DNA of 64,000 nucleotides from Janthinobacterium fluminis (GTDB taxonomy: Bacteria > Pseudomonadota > Gammaproteobacteria > Burkholderiales > Burkholderiaceae_D): the NCBI RefSeq assembly GCF_028595325.1, contig NZ_JAQQXR010000009.1, forward strand, positions 124,001 to 188,000, given 5' to 3'. The notes beneath the pieces are model-generated. The model did not search any database and had not been told where the DNA came from. It saw only the letters and a list, made by a program, of their open reading frames with translations. The first letter of the stretch is position 1; each line of letters begins with the position of its first letter. The position numbers and the translations under genes were made by a program. Shown one piece after another: positions 48,605-57,889 of the stretch.

Positions 48605-49549
48605 ATGCCAGTAAAATCTTCGTCTTCCGCCCATTTGCACGCCCATCTCGCCGGCGACGCCCAGCACGCCCATTTTTTTGAGAATCGCAGCCAGAAGGTG
48701 CTGGCCTGGGCCCTCTGTTTGACGCTCAGTTTCGCCGGCGTCGAGGTGGCCGCCGGCTTTTTGTCGAATTCCTTGGCGCTGATTTCGGACGCCGGGCATA
48801 TGGTCACCGACGCCGCCGCGCTCGGTCTGGCTTTGCTGGCGCAGTTGATCGCCAAGCGCCCGCCGTCGGCCAAGCATTCTTTCGGCTTCGGCCGCGCCGA
48901 GGCCCTGGCCGCTTTCGTTAACGGCCTGGCGATGCTGGCCGTGGTGGCCTGGATCGTGTTTGAGGCGACGCAGCGCTTCGCCAAGCCGCAGGCGGTGCAA
49001 GGCGGCACGGTGTTTGTCGTCGCCGCGATCGGCCTGGCGATCAATTTGCTGGTCGCCTGGGTCTTGTCGAAGGATAAGGAGAGCCTGAATACGCGCGCCG
49101 CCCTGGTGCATGTGATGGGCGATTTGCTCGGCTCGCTGGCGGCGCTGGCCGCCGGCGCCGTCATTTATCTGACGGGCTGGATGCAGATCGATCCGCTGTT
49201 GTCGATTCTGGTGTCGCTATTGATTTTGAAGTCGACGCTCGGCGTGTTGCGCGAGTCTTATCATTTCCTCATGGAGGGTGTGCCGCACCAGATCGATTAT
49301 CTGGCCGTCGGCGCCGATTTGGCCAAGGTCGACGGCGTGTTGTCGGTGCACGATTTGCATGTCTGGGATATGTCGCCCGGCCAGCCGGCCTTGATCGGCC
49401 ACCTGGAAATCGGCGATTTGCGCCAGTGGCCGCAGGTGCTGCGGGCGGTGAAGGCGATGCTGCTGGCGCGCCACGGCATCGACCATGTGACCTTGCAGGC
49501 CGAGGTGGCGGGCATGGCCGCCCCCCACGACGCCGCCCCGCCGCACTGA
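48605..49549 (+). CDS. Cation diffusion facilitator (Zn/Cd/Co exporter)
   Basis: A 314-residue CDF. Six membrane helices are visible from ~30 to ~210, with the cation sites SNSLALISDAGHMVTDAAALG (TM2) and LVHVMGDLLGSLAALAAGAVIY (TM5, HxxxD). The N-terminus is His-rich (HLHAHLAGDAQHAH), typical of CzcD/ZitB-type exporters. The C-terminal cytoplasmic ferredoxin-like domain (DGVLSVHDLHVWDMSPG) is present. It exports divalent metals such as zinc. The ATG at 48605 has a weak ribosome site; TTG 48593 is an alternative. Confidence 0.93.
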   Translation: MPVKSSSSAHLHAHLAGDAQHAHFFENRSQKVLAWALCLTLSFAGVEVAAGFLSNSLALISDAGHMVTDAAALGLALLAQLIAKRPPSAKHSFGFGRAEALAAFVNGLAMLAVVAWIVFEATQRFAKPQAVQGGTVFVVAAIGLAINLLVAWVLSKDKESLNTRAALVHVMGDLLGSLAALAAGAVIYLTGWMQIDPLLSILVSLLILKSTLGVLRESYHFLMEGVPHQIDYLAVGADLAKVDGVLSVHDLHVWDMSPGQPALIGHLEIGDLRQWPQVLRAVKAMLLARHGIDHVTLQAEVAGMAAPHDAAPPH

Positions 49550-49592
49550 CGCGCGCCCCGCCGCCCCGAAGCGCCACGCGCAGCCAGGATCA

Positions 49593-49629
49593 GCTCCCGT
49601 CATCATTAAAAATGACGGGAGTTTTTTTT
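49593..49629 (+). terminator. Terminator after the CDF gene
   Basis: CTCCCGTCAT-CATTAAAA-ATGACGGGAG stem is followed by eight T. It lies ~45 bases after the CDF stop. Confidence 0.85.
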
Positions 49630-49771
49630 GTTGCAACATCGTCCGGCATATGATTTACTTACTTATCTTTTTGATACCTATCAAGCCGCACCGCGGCTTG
49701 TTTTGACGTAGTCTCTGTCTTCACTTTCACGCCAAGGACATTCCGAACCACACTTCCACAAGCGAGAGCAC

Positions 49772-52345
49772 ATGAGCCAGAACATTGCACGCAGAACCTT
49801 TCTCAGGTATGCCACGGCCGGCGTCGGCGCCGCCTTCATCGGCAGTCTGGGTCGAGAGGCGTATGGCGCCAACGCGCTGCCGCTGCTGGACGCCGTCAAG
49901 GCCAGTTGCGCGCGGCTGGCGCCCCTGGGCTGGCGCGATCTGCTGCTGGCGGCGACGGGCGGCGAGCTCGATATCGGCGCCGCCGATCTGCGCCAGGAAC
50001 TGCTGAAACCGCTCACGGCGATCCAGCGCGGCCTGGCCGGCTTCGGCGATTTTTCCACCGCCGGCACGCGCGCCGTCACGCCGGGCCAGCCCGATCTGAG
50101 TCTGCTCTACCATGCTTTCGCCTCCGCCACCGTGGTGGCCCGCCCCGACGCCCGCGAGCTGGGCGGCTTCCCCACGCTGGCCGAGATCGAGTCGCTGGAA
50201 AATTTCATTTATGGCGTGGCCGCGCCGACGCTGGACGAGCTGCGCCAGCGCGCCAACGGCAAGCCCCTGGGCCTGGTCGTCTTCGCCCTGCATTACCGCA
50301 ACACGCCCGATTCCGTGCACGGCCGCCATGCCGAACTGTGCTTCGCCCGCTCGGGCGTGGCCCGCGTCGGCTCGATCGAGCCCCTGTATGACGCGCGCAA
50401 GCGCATGTTCGTCAACGTCGACCCGATCCGCCCCTTCGAGTTCCGCGTGACGCCGCAGCGCTTCGCCGCCTACCTGGCGGTGCGGATGCCGGGCGAGCCG
50501 GCCGGCTTCGGCCCGCAGGATGCCCTGCCCGGCGACGAGCAGTTGCAGTTCTGGGTGCCGCTGCACAAGCTGTTCAGCGGCGCGGAATGCCTGATGGGCA
50601 TGAACCTCGACTTGAACTACTCGCGCGGCCTGCAAAACGAGGAGCTGGCGCAGTTCCACAAATTCCTCGACCTGCAGGGCCACCAGAACAACTGGCGCGG
50701 CGAACATCTGGAGCAATTCCCGTTCACGATCAAGAATGAAAAGATAGGCTCGCTGCAAGAGCGCGGCGAACACGGCCCCGTCGTGCTGGCGCCGCGCCAC
50801 ACGGCCATGACCGAGGTGGCCCGCTACCAGGACAATCTGCTGACCTTCCCCGTCTATCCGAACCAGGCCAAGGACTTGCAGATGTCCTCGCTGTTCGTGA
50901 TACCCGGCGTGACGATTCCCAACGTGCCGGCCTACGAGGATGACGCCGAGCAGGAGGCGCAGCGCCAGCAGCCGGAATACACGAATGTGCGCCACCGCGT
51001 CAACGACAACGGCACGGTCGACAATCTGAATCTCCTGGAGGACATGACGGAGATCATCCACAAGGGCGGTTACCAGGCGCTGCACTACATCGACTTCACC
51101 GGCGACGGCTGGGTCGCCGCGCACTGTCCGCAACTGCAGGGGCTGATCCAGCACCAGCAGCCGGCCTATTGCATGGTCGGCTTGCCGGACTTCTTCCCCA
51201 ACATCACCCAGCGCGACCTGATGCTGTGGTCGGAGCGCTCGCTGCCGCCGCAAGTGAGCAAGGCCCTGTGGGTGATACGCCCGCTGACGCTGTCGCAAAC
51301 CCGCATCGCCGCCAACGTCACGCTGCCGGTCGGCTTCAGCATCAAGGACGTGACCATCACCGCCATCGTCGGCCAGTTCGGCAGCGCCGCCGCCGGCCCC
51401 GTGCAGACGCCCAACGGCCCGCTGATGCGCGGCAAGGTCGGCTTGCCGGACGGCTCGCCCGGCCTGTTCGACCCGGGCTGGGATACCAGCCAGGGCATCC
51501 AGTACACGGTGATGGGCGACCCGGCCAGTCCGGCATCGACGCTGGAAAAATTCCTTGCCGGCTATTCGCTGGGCTCGCCCTTCATCGAGGACGCCAAGCT
51601 GTGTGCGGCCCTGGGCAGTTACTGGCCCGGCGTCGCCCCCGACGCGACGCGCACCTTCCAGCCGGGCAAGCGCATCGGCGGCAAGCCCTACCCGTGGCCG
51701 ACCGTGGTGCCGCTGACGGACCAGGAAATCGGCAGCGCGCCTCTGGCCAACGGCAACTACATGCCGTGGGACGGCGTGCGCGGGCCGACGCTGCAGACGA
51801 TCAAGGGCGTCAGGACGGCCGTTTACCCGAATATTTTCCGCACCGATTACATCGACCTGATCGGCACGATGACGGCCGCGCTGACCGCGCAAATCGACGG
51901 CGACGAATACAAGGCCCGCGTGCTGGCGATGGAAACGGTGTACTGGAACCTGGGCATACGGGACGACGCCATCGGCCTGTCCTGCCACGTCGGCGAACAG
52001 GTGTCGCGCAAGCCGCGGCGGAGAAAGCTCAGCGCCCAGCAGGACCAGGTGAACCGCATCCTGCGCTGCAAGGCCGCCTGGGCCGTGCTGTCCTTCGAGG
52101 CCGGCCACCAGGGCGCGCGCGCGGCGGCGAAGCCGGGCCGGGGCGGCAAGGCCGGCACGCCGCGCACTTACCATTTCCACGTGTTTCGCTGGGACCCCTT
52201 GAATCCCGAGCTGCCCCATCCCACCGACCTGGACAAGGTTCTCGTCACGATGCTCGAAGAAGTCTACTTCCGCATCGTCGGCACGCAAGTCTGGACGCAT
52301 AAGGGAGACGGCCGATGGGTGCCCGGCACAGCGCTGCCGACGTAG
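49772..52345 (+). CDS. Tat-exported large protein of unknown function, partner of the next flavoprotein
   Basis: 857 residues. The N-terminus (SQNIARRTFLRYATAGVGAAFIGSLGREAYGAN) is a twin-arginine signal peptide, RRTFLRY, meaning export in folded form, as with cofactor-containing enzymes. I recognise no known domain. Features that stand out are a central GDGWVAAHC (residues 444-452), SLFVIPGVTIPNVPAYEDD, and KLCAALGSYWPG with Cys611 and Trp618 seven apart. The gene overlaps by 31 bases the start of a LodB/QhpG-like flavoprotein, so the two are almost surely coexpressed. The pairing recalls systems in which a flavoprotein oxidises a Trp or Cys of its partner to a quinone cofactor, but this protein lacks the LodA signature. 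Confidence 0.6.
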   Translation: MSQNIARRTFLRYATAGVGAAFIGSLGREAYGANALPLLDAVKASCARLAPLGWRDLLLAATGGELDIGAADLRQELLKPLTAIQRGLAGFGDFSTAGTRAVTPGQPDLSLLYHAFASATVVARPDARELGGFPTLAEIESLENFIYGVAAPTLDELRQRANGKPLGLVVFALHYRNTPDSVHGRHAELCFARSGVARVGSIEPLYDARKRMFVNVDPIRPFEFRVTPQRFAAYLAVRMPGEPAGFGPQDALPGDEQLQFWVPLHKLFSGAECLMGMNLDLNYSRGLQNEELAQFHKFLDLQGHQNNWRGEHLEQFPFTIKNEKIGSLQERGEHGPVVLAPRHTAMTEVARYQDNLLTFPVYPNQAKDLQMSSLFVIPGVTIPNVPAYEDDAEQEAQRQQPEYTNVRHRVNDNGTVDNLNLLEDMTEIIHKGGYQALHYIDFTGDGWVAAHCPQLQGLIQHQQPAYCMVGLPDFFPNITQRDLMLWSERSLPPQVSKALWVIRPLTLSQTRIAANVTLPVGFSIKDVTITAIVGQFGSAAAGPVQTPNGPLMRGKVGLPDGSPGLFDPGWDTSQGIQYTVMGDPASPASTLEKFLAGYSLGSPFIEDAKLCAALGSYWPGVAPDATRTFQPGKRIGGKPYPWPTVVPLTDQEIGSAPLANGNYMPWDGVRGPTLQTIKGVRTAVYPNIFRTDYIDLIGTMTAALTAQIDGDEYKARVLAMETVYWNLGIRDDAIGLSCHVGEQVSRKPRRRKLSAQQDQVNRILRCKAAWAVLSFEAGHQGARAAAKPGRGGKAGTPRTYHFHVFRWDPLNPELPHPTDLDKVLVTMLEEVYFRIVGTQVWTHKGDGRWVPGTALPT

Positions 52346-53346
52346 CCGTCGTTGGCGGCGGCCCGGCCGGGGCCGCCGCCGCGATCGCCTGCGCGCTGCG
52401 CGGCCTGCGCGTGACGCTGTTCGAGCGCGGCGCGAGCGGCCGCGACAGCCCCGGCGAGACGCTACACCCGGGCATCGAGCCGCTGCTGGCCCAGCTCGGC
52501 GTCGGCGCCGGCCTGGCCGCCGTCACCGGCGCCCGCCACCCCGGCATCTGGACCGAGTGGGGCGGGCCGCGCAAGTTCGAGCCCTTCGGCGCCGACGCCG
52601 GCGGGCCGTGGCGCGGCTTTCAGGTCAAGCGCGGCGAGTTCGACGCGATGCTGCGCAGCCGCGCCCAGGCGCTGGGCGTGGTGCTGCGCCAGCCCGTCGC
52701 GGTCGGGCCGCCGCTGCTGCGCGACGGCGCCGTCTGCGGCCTGGAGACGGACGCCGGGCCGGTACCGGCGCGCCTGGTGATCGACGCCACCGGGCGCAGC
52801 CGCTGGCTGGGCCGGGCGCTGGGCATAGACAGCCCGGCCAGCTCGCCGCCGCTGCTGGCGCGCTACGGCTATGTGCGGGGAAGCTGCCCGCAGCGCGACG
52901 GCGCGCCGCTGATGGCGGGCGACGCCGCGGGCTGGACCTGGACGGCGCTGGTGCGGCCCGACACCTACCAGTGGACCCATCTGGCGCTGGACGGCGGCAA
53001 GCCCGCCGCGGACTGGCTGCCCGAGGAGTTGCGCGGCCTGCTGCCGCTGGGCCGCGCCCGCGGCGCCGACGTGACGTGGCGTTTGGCGGCGCAGCCGGCC
53101 GGGCCGGGCTGGTTCATGGTGGGCGACGCGGCGGCCCTGCTCGACCCCAGCTCGGCGCGCGGCGTGATGAAGGCTTTGATGTCGGGCATGGCGGCGGCGC
53201 ATCTGGGTGCGGCCGTGCTGGCCGGGCAGGCGCCGGCGGCGCAGACGGCGCTGGCCTACCGCGACTGGCTGGCGGCGTGGTTCGCCGCCGACGCCGCCAG
53301 GATGGGCGCGTTTTACCGCGGTCTTGGCGCGGCCGGGTTTGCCTGA
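52315..53346 (+). CDS. FAD-dependent monooxygenase-like protein (LodB/QhpG/halogenase superfamily)
   Basis: A 343-residue flavoprotein with Rossmann motif DVAVVGGGPAGAAAAIACALRGLRVTLFERG near the start, GETLHPGIEPLLAQLG in the halogenase-type region, and GDAAALLDPSSARGVMKALMSGMAAAH, the second FAD motif. No N-terminal signal, so it acts in the cytoplasm. LodB and QhpG of this superfamily modify Trp residues of partner oxidases, which this gene order suggests as a role, but halogenase and phenolic-monooxygenase chemistries are also possible. It starts within the end of the Tat-protein gene. Confidence 0.7.
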   Translation: MGARHSAADVAVVGGGPAGAAAAIACALRGLRVTLFERGASGRDSPGETLHPGIEPLLAQLGVGAGLAAVTGARHPGIWTEWGGPRKFEPFGADAGGPWRGFQVKRGEFDAMLRSRAQALGVVLRQPVAVGPPLLRDGAVCGLETDAGPVPARLVIDATGRSRWLGRALGIDSPASSPPLLARYGYVRGSCPQRDGAPLMAGDAAGWTWTALVRPDTYQWTHLALDGGKPAADWLPEELRGLLPLGRARGADVTWRLAAQPAGPGWFMVGDAAALLDPSSARGVMKALMSGMAAAHLGAAVLAGQAPAAQTALAYRDWLAAWFAADAARMGAFYRGLGAAGFA

Positions 53347-53357
53347 GCCGGCGGCGC

Positions 53358-53401
53358 GAAAAAAAGCCGGGGTCGGACCCCAAGAGCGGGGCCGACCCCG
53401 G
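53358..53401 (-). terminator. Terminator of relA
   Basis: A long stem (CCGGGGTCGGCCCC / GGGGTCCGACCCCGG, one mismatch) is followed on the minus strand by TTTTTTT. It lies just beyond the relA stop. Confidence 0.75.
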
Positions 53402-53406
53402 CGCCG

Positions 53407-55653
53407 CTAGTTGCGGCGCGCCTCCAGCACGCCGCTGACGTCGCGGATCACCGTCAGCGCCTTCTGCAACTGCGCCGTGGAGCCGATTTCGGCCGTGAAG
53501 GTCATGCGCGCCTGCCCTTTCGCGCTTTGCGTGTTGACGCCGATGACGTTGATTTTCTCGCGCGAGAATATCTCCGAGATGTCGCGCAGCAGTCCCTGGC
53601 GGTCGCCCGCCAGCACGAAAATGTCGACCGGGTAGACGGTGTCGCGCCCGGCGCTTCCCCATTCGGTGACGATGACGCGCTCCGGCGCCTGGGCGCGCAT
53701 TTCGGCGAAGTTCTTGCAGGTGGCGCGGTGGATGGAGACGCCCTTGCCGCGCGTGACGAAGCCGACGATGCCGTCCGGCGGCGCCGGTTTGCAGCATTTC
53801 GCCAGCGCCGTCATCAAGCCCTCGGTGCCGACCACCAGCACGCCCGATTTGGCGCCCTGCTCGACGCTGGAGGCGCGGCTCTTGCCCAGCACCACCGCGT
53901 CTTCCGGCTCGGCCGCCTCGCCCGTGTCGTGCAGCGCCTGCTCGACGTGGCGCAGGCTGAACTCCTCCTTGCCGACCGACAGGAACAACTCGTCGACCTT
54001 GGCGAAGCCCAGTTTTTGCGCCAGCGCCTCCAGGTTGACGGCCGTCTTGCCCTCGCGCTGCAGGGATTTCTCCACCAGCGCGCGGCCGTGCGCCAGCGTT
54101 TCCTGCATGTCGATGGCGTGGAACCAGGCGCGCACCTTGGAGCGCGTGCGGCTGCTGGCGCAGTAGCCGGCGCCGAGCCAGTCGCGCGACGGGCCGGCGC
54201 TGCCGGGCGCGCCCTTGGCGGTGATGATTTCGCAGGTCTGGCCGTTTTTCAGCTGGGTGTTCAGCGGCACCATGACGCCGTCGACGCGCGCGCCGCGGCA
54301 GCGGTGGCCGACGTCGCTGTGCAGGTGGTAGGCGAAGTCGATCGGCGTGGCGCCCACCGGCAGTTCGAGGACGCGCGCCTGCGGCGTCAGCACGAAGATG
54401 CGGTCGTCCAGCGTGGCCGACTTGAGCTTCTCGACCCATTCGCGCTGGATATCCTCCTGGCCGACGACGGCGTCGGCGACGTCGGACTTCCACGCCAGCA
54501 GTTGCCGCAGCCAGGCGATTTTTTCGTCGTACTTCTGGCCGGCGAAGTTCGAGCCGCCCTCTTCCTTGTAGCGCCAGTGCGCCGCCACGCCGTACTCGGC
54601 GAAGCTGTGCATTTCGTTGGTGCGTATCTGCACCTCGAGCGGCCGGCCGTCGTCCGCCGTCACCACCGTGTGCAGCGACTGGTAGCCGTTCGGCTTGGGC
54701 CGCGAGATATAGTCGTCGAATTCTTTCGGGATCGGCGTCCAGATGTTGTGCACCACGCCCAGCACCGTGTAGCAGGTCTTGACGTCGGCGACGATGACGC
54801 GGAAGGCGCGCACGTCGTACAGCTCGGTGAAGTCGAGCTCCTTGCCGCGCATCTTGTTCCAGATGCTGTAGATGTGCTTGGGCCGGCCGAACACCTCGGC
54901 CTGGATGCCGGCGCCGGCCAGTTCCGTCTGCAGGCGCAGGATGGCCGAGGAGACAAAGCCCTCGCGCATCATGCGCTTTTCCTCCAGCATCTTGGCGATG
55001 CGCTTGTAGGCGTCCGGTTCGATGAAGCGGAACGACAGGTCTTCCAGCTCCCACTTCAGCTGCCAGATGCCGAGGCGGTTCGCCAGCGGCGCGTACAGGT
55101 CCAGCGTCTCCTTGCCGTAGGCGCGCGTGACGTCGTCGAACTGCTTGATGTCGGCGTAATAGCGCAGGGTCGTCACGCACGAGGCCAGGCGCACCAGCAC
55201 GACGCGCATGTCGGTGGCCATCGCCAGCAGCATCTTGCGCAGGGTTTCCACCTGGGCCACGGCCAGCAGCGCGGCGTTCTTGCCGCGCCCGCCCGCGCCC
55301 TGCTGGCCCTGGGTCAGCGCGCGCAGCCGTATCAGCTGGCGCACGCCGGTGACCAGGTCGCACACCTGCTGGCCGAAGCGCGGCGCGATGGACGCCGCGT
55401 GCGCCGGGTCGAGCAGGGTCAGCTCGAACATCAGCCCGGCGATGCGGGTTTCGGCGTCGCTGCGCAGGAAGGCCAGCGTGTTGGCGACGCCGGCGGAAAA
55501 CTCCAGCGCCGCCTGGCCGCTGTCGCCGATGCGCTTGCCATACACCTCGGTGGCGTAGTCGAAGGCCGCCAGCACGCGCGCGCTGTCGGCCTCGCCCAAG
55601 CCCTGCACCAGTTGTTCGGTGGTGGCGCTATTGAGTGCCGCGATGGAAACCAT
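53407..55653 (-). CDS. relA: (p)ppGpp synthetase RelA
   Basis: 748 residues with the order pseudo-hydrolase, synthetase, TGS, ACT. The hydrolase region lacks the HDxxED metal site (it reads AGLMFELTLLDP), so hydrolysis is not expected, as for RelA. The synthetase domain has EFDDYISRPKPNGYQSLHTVV (the EFDD form of RelA). TGS is LDDRIFVLTPQARVLELPVGATPIDFAYHLHSDVGHRCRGARVDG, and a C-terminal ACT domain ends the protein. ATG 55653 follows the ridA-like gene by 7 bases. It synthesises (p)ppGpp on amino-acid starvation. Confidence 0.95.
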   Translation of the reverse strand: MVSIAALNSATTEQLVQGLGEADSARVLAAFDYATEVYGKRIGDSGQAALEFSAGVANTLAFLRSDAETRIAGLMFELTLLDPAHAASIAPRFGQQVCDLVTGVRQLIRLRALTQGQQGAGGRGKNAALLAVAQVETLRKMLLAMATDMRVVLVRLASCVTTLRYYADIKQFDDVTRAYGKETLDLYAPLANRLGIWQLKWELEDLSFRFIEPDAYKRIAKMLEEKRMMREGFVSSAILRLQTELAGAGIQAEVFGRPKHIYSIWNKMRGKELDFTELYDVRAFRVIVADVKTCYTVLGVVHNIWTPIPKEFDDYISRPKPNGYQSLHTVVTADDGRPLEVQIRTNEMHSFAEYGVAAHWRYKEEGGSNFAGQKYDEKIAWLRQLLAWKSDVADAVVGQEDIQREWVEKLKSATLDDRIFVLTPQARVLELPVGATPIDFAYHLHSDVGHRCRGARVDGVMVPLNTQLKNGQTCEIITAKGAPGSAGPSRDWLGAGYCASSRTRSKVRAWFHAIDMQETLAHGRALVEKSLQREGKTAVNLEALAQKLGFAKVDELFLSVGKEEFSLRHVEQALHDTGEAAEPEDAVVLGKSRASSVEQGAKSGVLVVGTEGLMTALAKCCKPAPPDGIVGFVTRGKGVSIHRATCKNFAEMRAQAPERVIVTEWGSAGRDTVYPVDIFVLAGDRQGLLRDISEIFSREKINVIGVNTQSAKGQARMTFTAEIGSTAQLQKALTVIRDVSGVLEARRN

Positions 55654-55660
55654 GCCGGCC

Positions 55661-56011
55661 CTAACGCTGCGCGGCGACGACGACGATTTCGACCAGGCAG
55701 GCCGGATCGGCCAGTTTCGCCTCCACCGTCGCGCGCGGCGGCGTGTGGCCGGACGCCACCCAGTCGTCCCACACGGCGTTCATGCCGGCGAAGTGGGCCA
55801 TGTCGGCGATGTAGATCTGGCAGCTGAGGATGCAGGTCTTGTCGCTGCCCGCCTCGGCCAGCAGGCGGTCGACGTGGCCCAGCACTTCGCCGGTCTGGCC
55901 GACGATGTCCTGGGCCGTGTCCTCGGCGATCTGGCCGGCCAGGTACACCGTGTTGTTGTGGATTGCCACTTCGGACAAGCGTTTGCCTACATACAGTCGT
56001 TTGATTTCCAT
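55661..56011 (-). CDS. RidA/YjgF-family protein
   Basis: A 116-residue protein: MEIKRLYVGKRLSEVAIHNNTVYLAGQIAEDTAQDIVGQT..., the RidA fold, with IADMAHFAGMNAVWDDWV and PPRATVEAKLADPACLVEIVVVAA. The classic catalytic Arg is present (RAT). RidA hydrolyses reactive enamine/imine intermediates. ATG 56011 fits the family best; ATG 56020 is possible. It sits directly upstream of relA on the same strand. Confidence 0.85.
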   Translation of the reverse strand: MEIKRLYVGKRLSEVAIHNNTVYLAGQIAEDTAQDIVGQTGEVLGHVDRLLAEAGSDKTCILSCQIYIADMAHFAGMNAVWDDWVASGHTPPRATVEAKLADPACLVEIVVVAAQR

Positions 56012-56055
56012 GCTATTCATTTCTCTTCATTGTTACGGTTTTAAAGCGGTGCTGC

Positions 56056-56937
56056 TTATCGGCCCAGCAAAAACGCCCTGGCGATGGCGATCTGGTCGGC
56101 GTGCGTGAACGTCGGCGCGTGGCCGACGCCGGCGATTTCGACCAGGGCCGCCTTCGGCCCGCGCCCGGCCATGACGGCCGCCGTTTCGCGCGACAGCAGG
56201 TCGGAGTCGGCGCCGCGCACCAGCAAGGTCGGGCAGCGCACGGCGTCGTAGGCGGCCCACAGCGTCGCCTCGTCGGCCGCCACCGACTCCGGTGTTGCCG
56301 AACGGAACGGCAGCGCCAGCCCCATATCGTAGTGCCGTATCCACTGGCCGTCCTTATCCTGGCGCAATACGTCGCTGGCCAGTTTGTGCCACTCCTGCTC
56401 CGTGTGCGGGCCGAAGGTCAGCGAGACATCGCGGATGAACTGGGCCGCCGCCTCGAAGCTGGGGAAGCGCAGGTCCTGGCCGATGTAGTCGCCGATGCGC
56501 TGCAGGGCCTCTGGGGCCAAGGTGGGGCCGATGTCGTTCAAAATCAACTTGTTTATTGGCGAGTCGGGCAGCGCCGCCAGGCCCAGGCCGATCAAGCCGC
56601 CCATCGAGGTGCCGAACCAGGCCACGCTCTGGCGCTCGCTGTCGGCCAGCACGCGCGCCAGCAAGGTCACCATGTCGCCGACGTATTGGGGAATCCGGTA
56701 CAGTTGCGGATTGCGCAGCCAGCCGGAGCGGCCGCGCCCGACCACGTCGGGGCAGATCACGCGGTAGTCGGCGGCCAGCGCCCGCGCCAGATTGTCGAAA
56801 TCGTCCGACACGCGGGTGACGCCGTGCACGCACACGAGCACATCAGGGTTGTCCGCCGCGCCCCATTCCTTGTAGGCCATGTGGTGCAGTCCGGACGGGG
56901 ACAGGCATTGGACAGACTTTATTTTCGCTTCGATCAT
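56056..56937 (-). CDS. Alpha/beta-hydrolase
   Basis: A 293-residue hydrolase. The oxyanion strand is LVCVHGVTR and the nucleophile elbow GTSMGG contains S111. The acid is probably D in VRGADSDLLS, and the catalytic His is in GVGHAPTF. A lid helix region runs ~140-190. The substrate is unknown. It opens the block with ridA and relA; ATG 56937 follows an AAGGAAGC ribosome site. Confidence 0.85.
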   Translation of the reverse strand: MIEAKIKSVQCLSPSGLHHMAYKEWGAADNPDVLVCVHGVTRVSDDFDNLARALAADYRVICPDVVGRGRSGWLRNPQLYRIPQYVGDMVTLLARVLADSERQSVAWFGTSMGGLIGLGLAALPDSPINKLILNDIGPTLAPEALQRIGDYIGQDLRFPSFEAAAQFIRDVSLTFGPHTEQEWHKLASDVLRQDKDGQWIRHYDMGLALPFRSATPESVAADEATLWAAYDAVRCPTLLVRGADSDLLSRETAAVMAGRGPKAALVEIAGVGHAPTFTHADQIAIARAFLLGR

Positions 56938-57094
56938 GCCGCTTCCTTGTGAGATTCGTATTAATCACCAGATAATGCAGGTTAGTCGGTTCCTTGCGGG
57001 CCACGCACAGCATTTTACCGGGCGTTGCCCTTAAAATCATAGGGCAGCGTGACTTTGGGTTGCAATCCAACATCTTCCACTCACCGAGGACTTT

Positions 57095-57889
57095 ATGACA
57101 AGCACTATGTTAAGCGGCAAGACCGCACTGGTAACCGGCTCGACTTCCGGCATCGGACTGGGCATCGCCCGCGCCCTGGCCGGCCAGGGCGCCAACATCT
57201 TGTTCAACGGTTTCGGCGACGCCGCCGAGATCGAGCGCCTGCAGGCGGCCGTCGCCAAGGAATTCGGCGTGCGCACCGCCTACCACAACGCCGACATGTC
57301 GAAGCCGGCGGAGATCGAGGCCCTGGTCAAGTTCGCCGACAGCACCTTCGGCGGCGTCGACGTGCTGGTCAACAACGCCGGCATCCAGTTCGTCGCCAAC
57401 GTCGAGGATTTCCCCGTCGAGAAATGGGACGCGATTCTCGCCATCAACCTGAGCTCGGCCTTCCACACCTCGCGCCTGCTGCTGCCGCAGATGAAGGCGC
57501 GCAACTGGGGCCGCATCATCAATCTGGCCTCGACGCACGGCTTGGTGGCGTCCGTGCAGAAGGCCGCCTATGTGGCCGCCAAGCACGGCTTGGTCGGCCT
57601 GACCAAGGTCACGGCGCTGGAAACGGCGCAGAGCGGCGTGACGGTGAACGCGATCTGCCCCGGCTTCGTGCTGACGCCGCTGGTGCAGAAGCAGATCGAC
57701 GAGCGCGCCGCCAAGGACGGCATCAGCAACGACGCGGCGAAGAAGGCGCTGCTGTCGGAGAAGCAGCCGTCGGGCGAGTTCGTGTCGCCGGAGGAATTGG
57801 GCGCGCTGGCCGTGTTCATGTGCAGCGACGCCGCCCAGCAGGTGCGCGGCGTGGCGTGGAATATGGACGGCGGCTGGGTGGCGCAGTAA
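57095..57889 (+). CDS. bdhA: 3-hydroxybutyrate dehydrogenase (SDR)
   Basis: A 264-residue short-chain dehydrogenase. NAD-binding TGSTSGIGLGIARAL is at residues ~14-28, NNAG ~93, and the catalytic set is S in NLASTHG, Y in AAYVAAKHG and K. The C-terminal region with LTPLVQKQIDERAAKDGIS and QPSGEFVSPEELGALAVF is specific to the bdhA group rather than FabG. It oxidises 3-hydroxybutyrate to acetoacetate, probably linked to storage-polymer turnover. A GAGGA ribosome site precedes the ATG. Confidence 0.85.
   Translation: MTSTMLSGKTALVTGSTSGIGLGIARALAGQGANILFNGFGDAAEIERLQAAVAKEFGVRTAYHNADMSKPAEIEALVKFADSTFGGVDVLVNNAGIQFVANVEDFPVEKWDAILAINLSSAFHTSRLLLPQMKARNWGRIINLASTHGLVASVQKAAYVAAKHGLVGLTKVTALETAQSGVTVNAICPGFVLTPLVQKQIDERAAKDGISNDAAKKALLSEKQPSGEFVSPEELGALAVFMCSDAAQQVRGVAWNMDGGWVAQ

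Noticed and set aside
49772..52345. Assignment of the large Tat protein as LodA lysine oxidase
   Set aside because: The usual LodA N-terminal signature (PxIGIARVGN near the start) and its C-terminal region are not seen. Only the flavoprotein partner supports the comparison.
53407..55653. Bifunctional SpoT instead of RelA
   Set aside because: The hydrolase HD site is missing and the synthetase motif has the EFDD form, which mark RelA.
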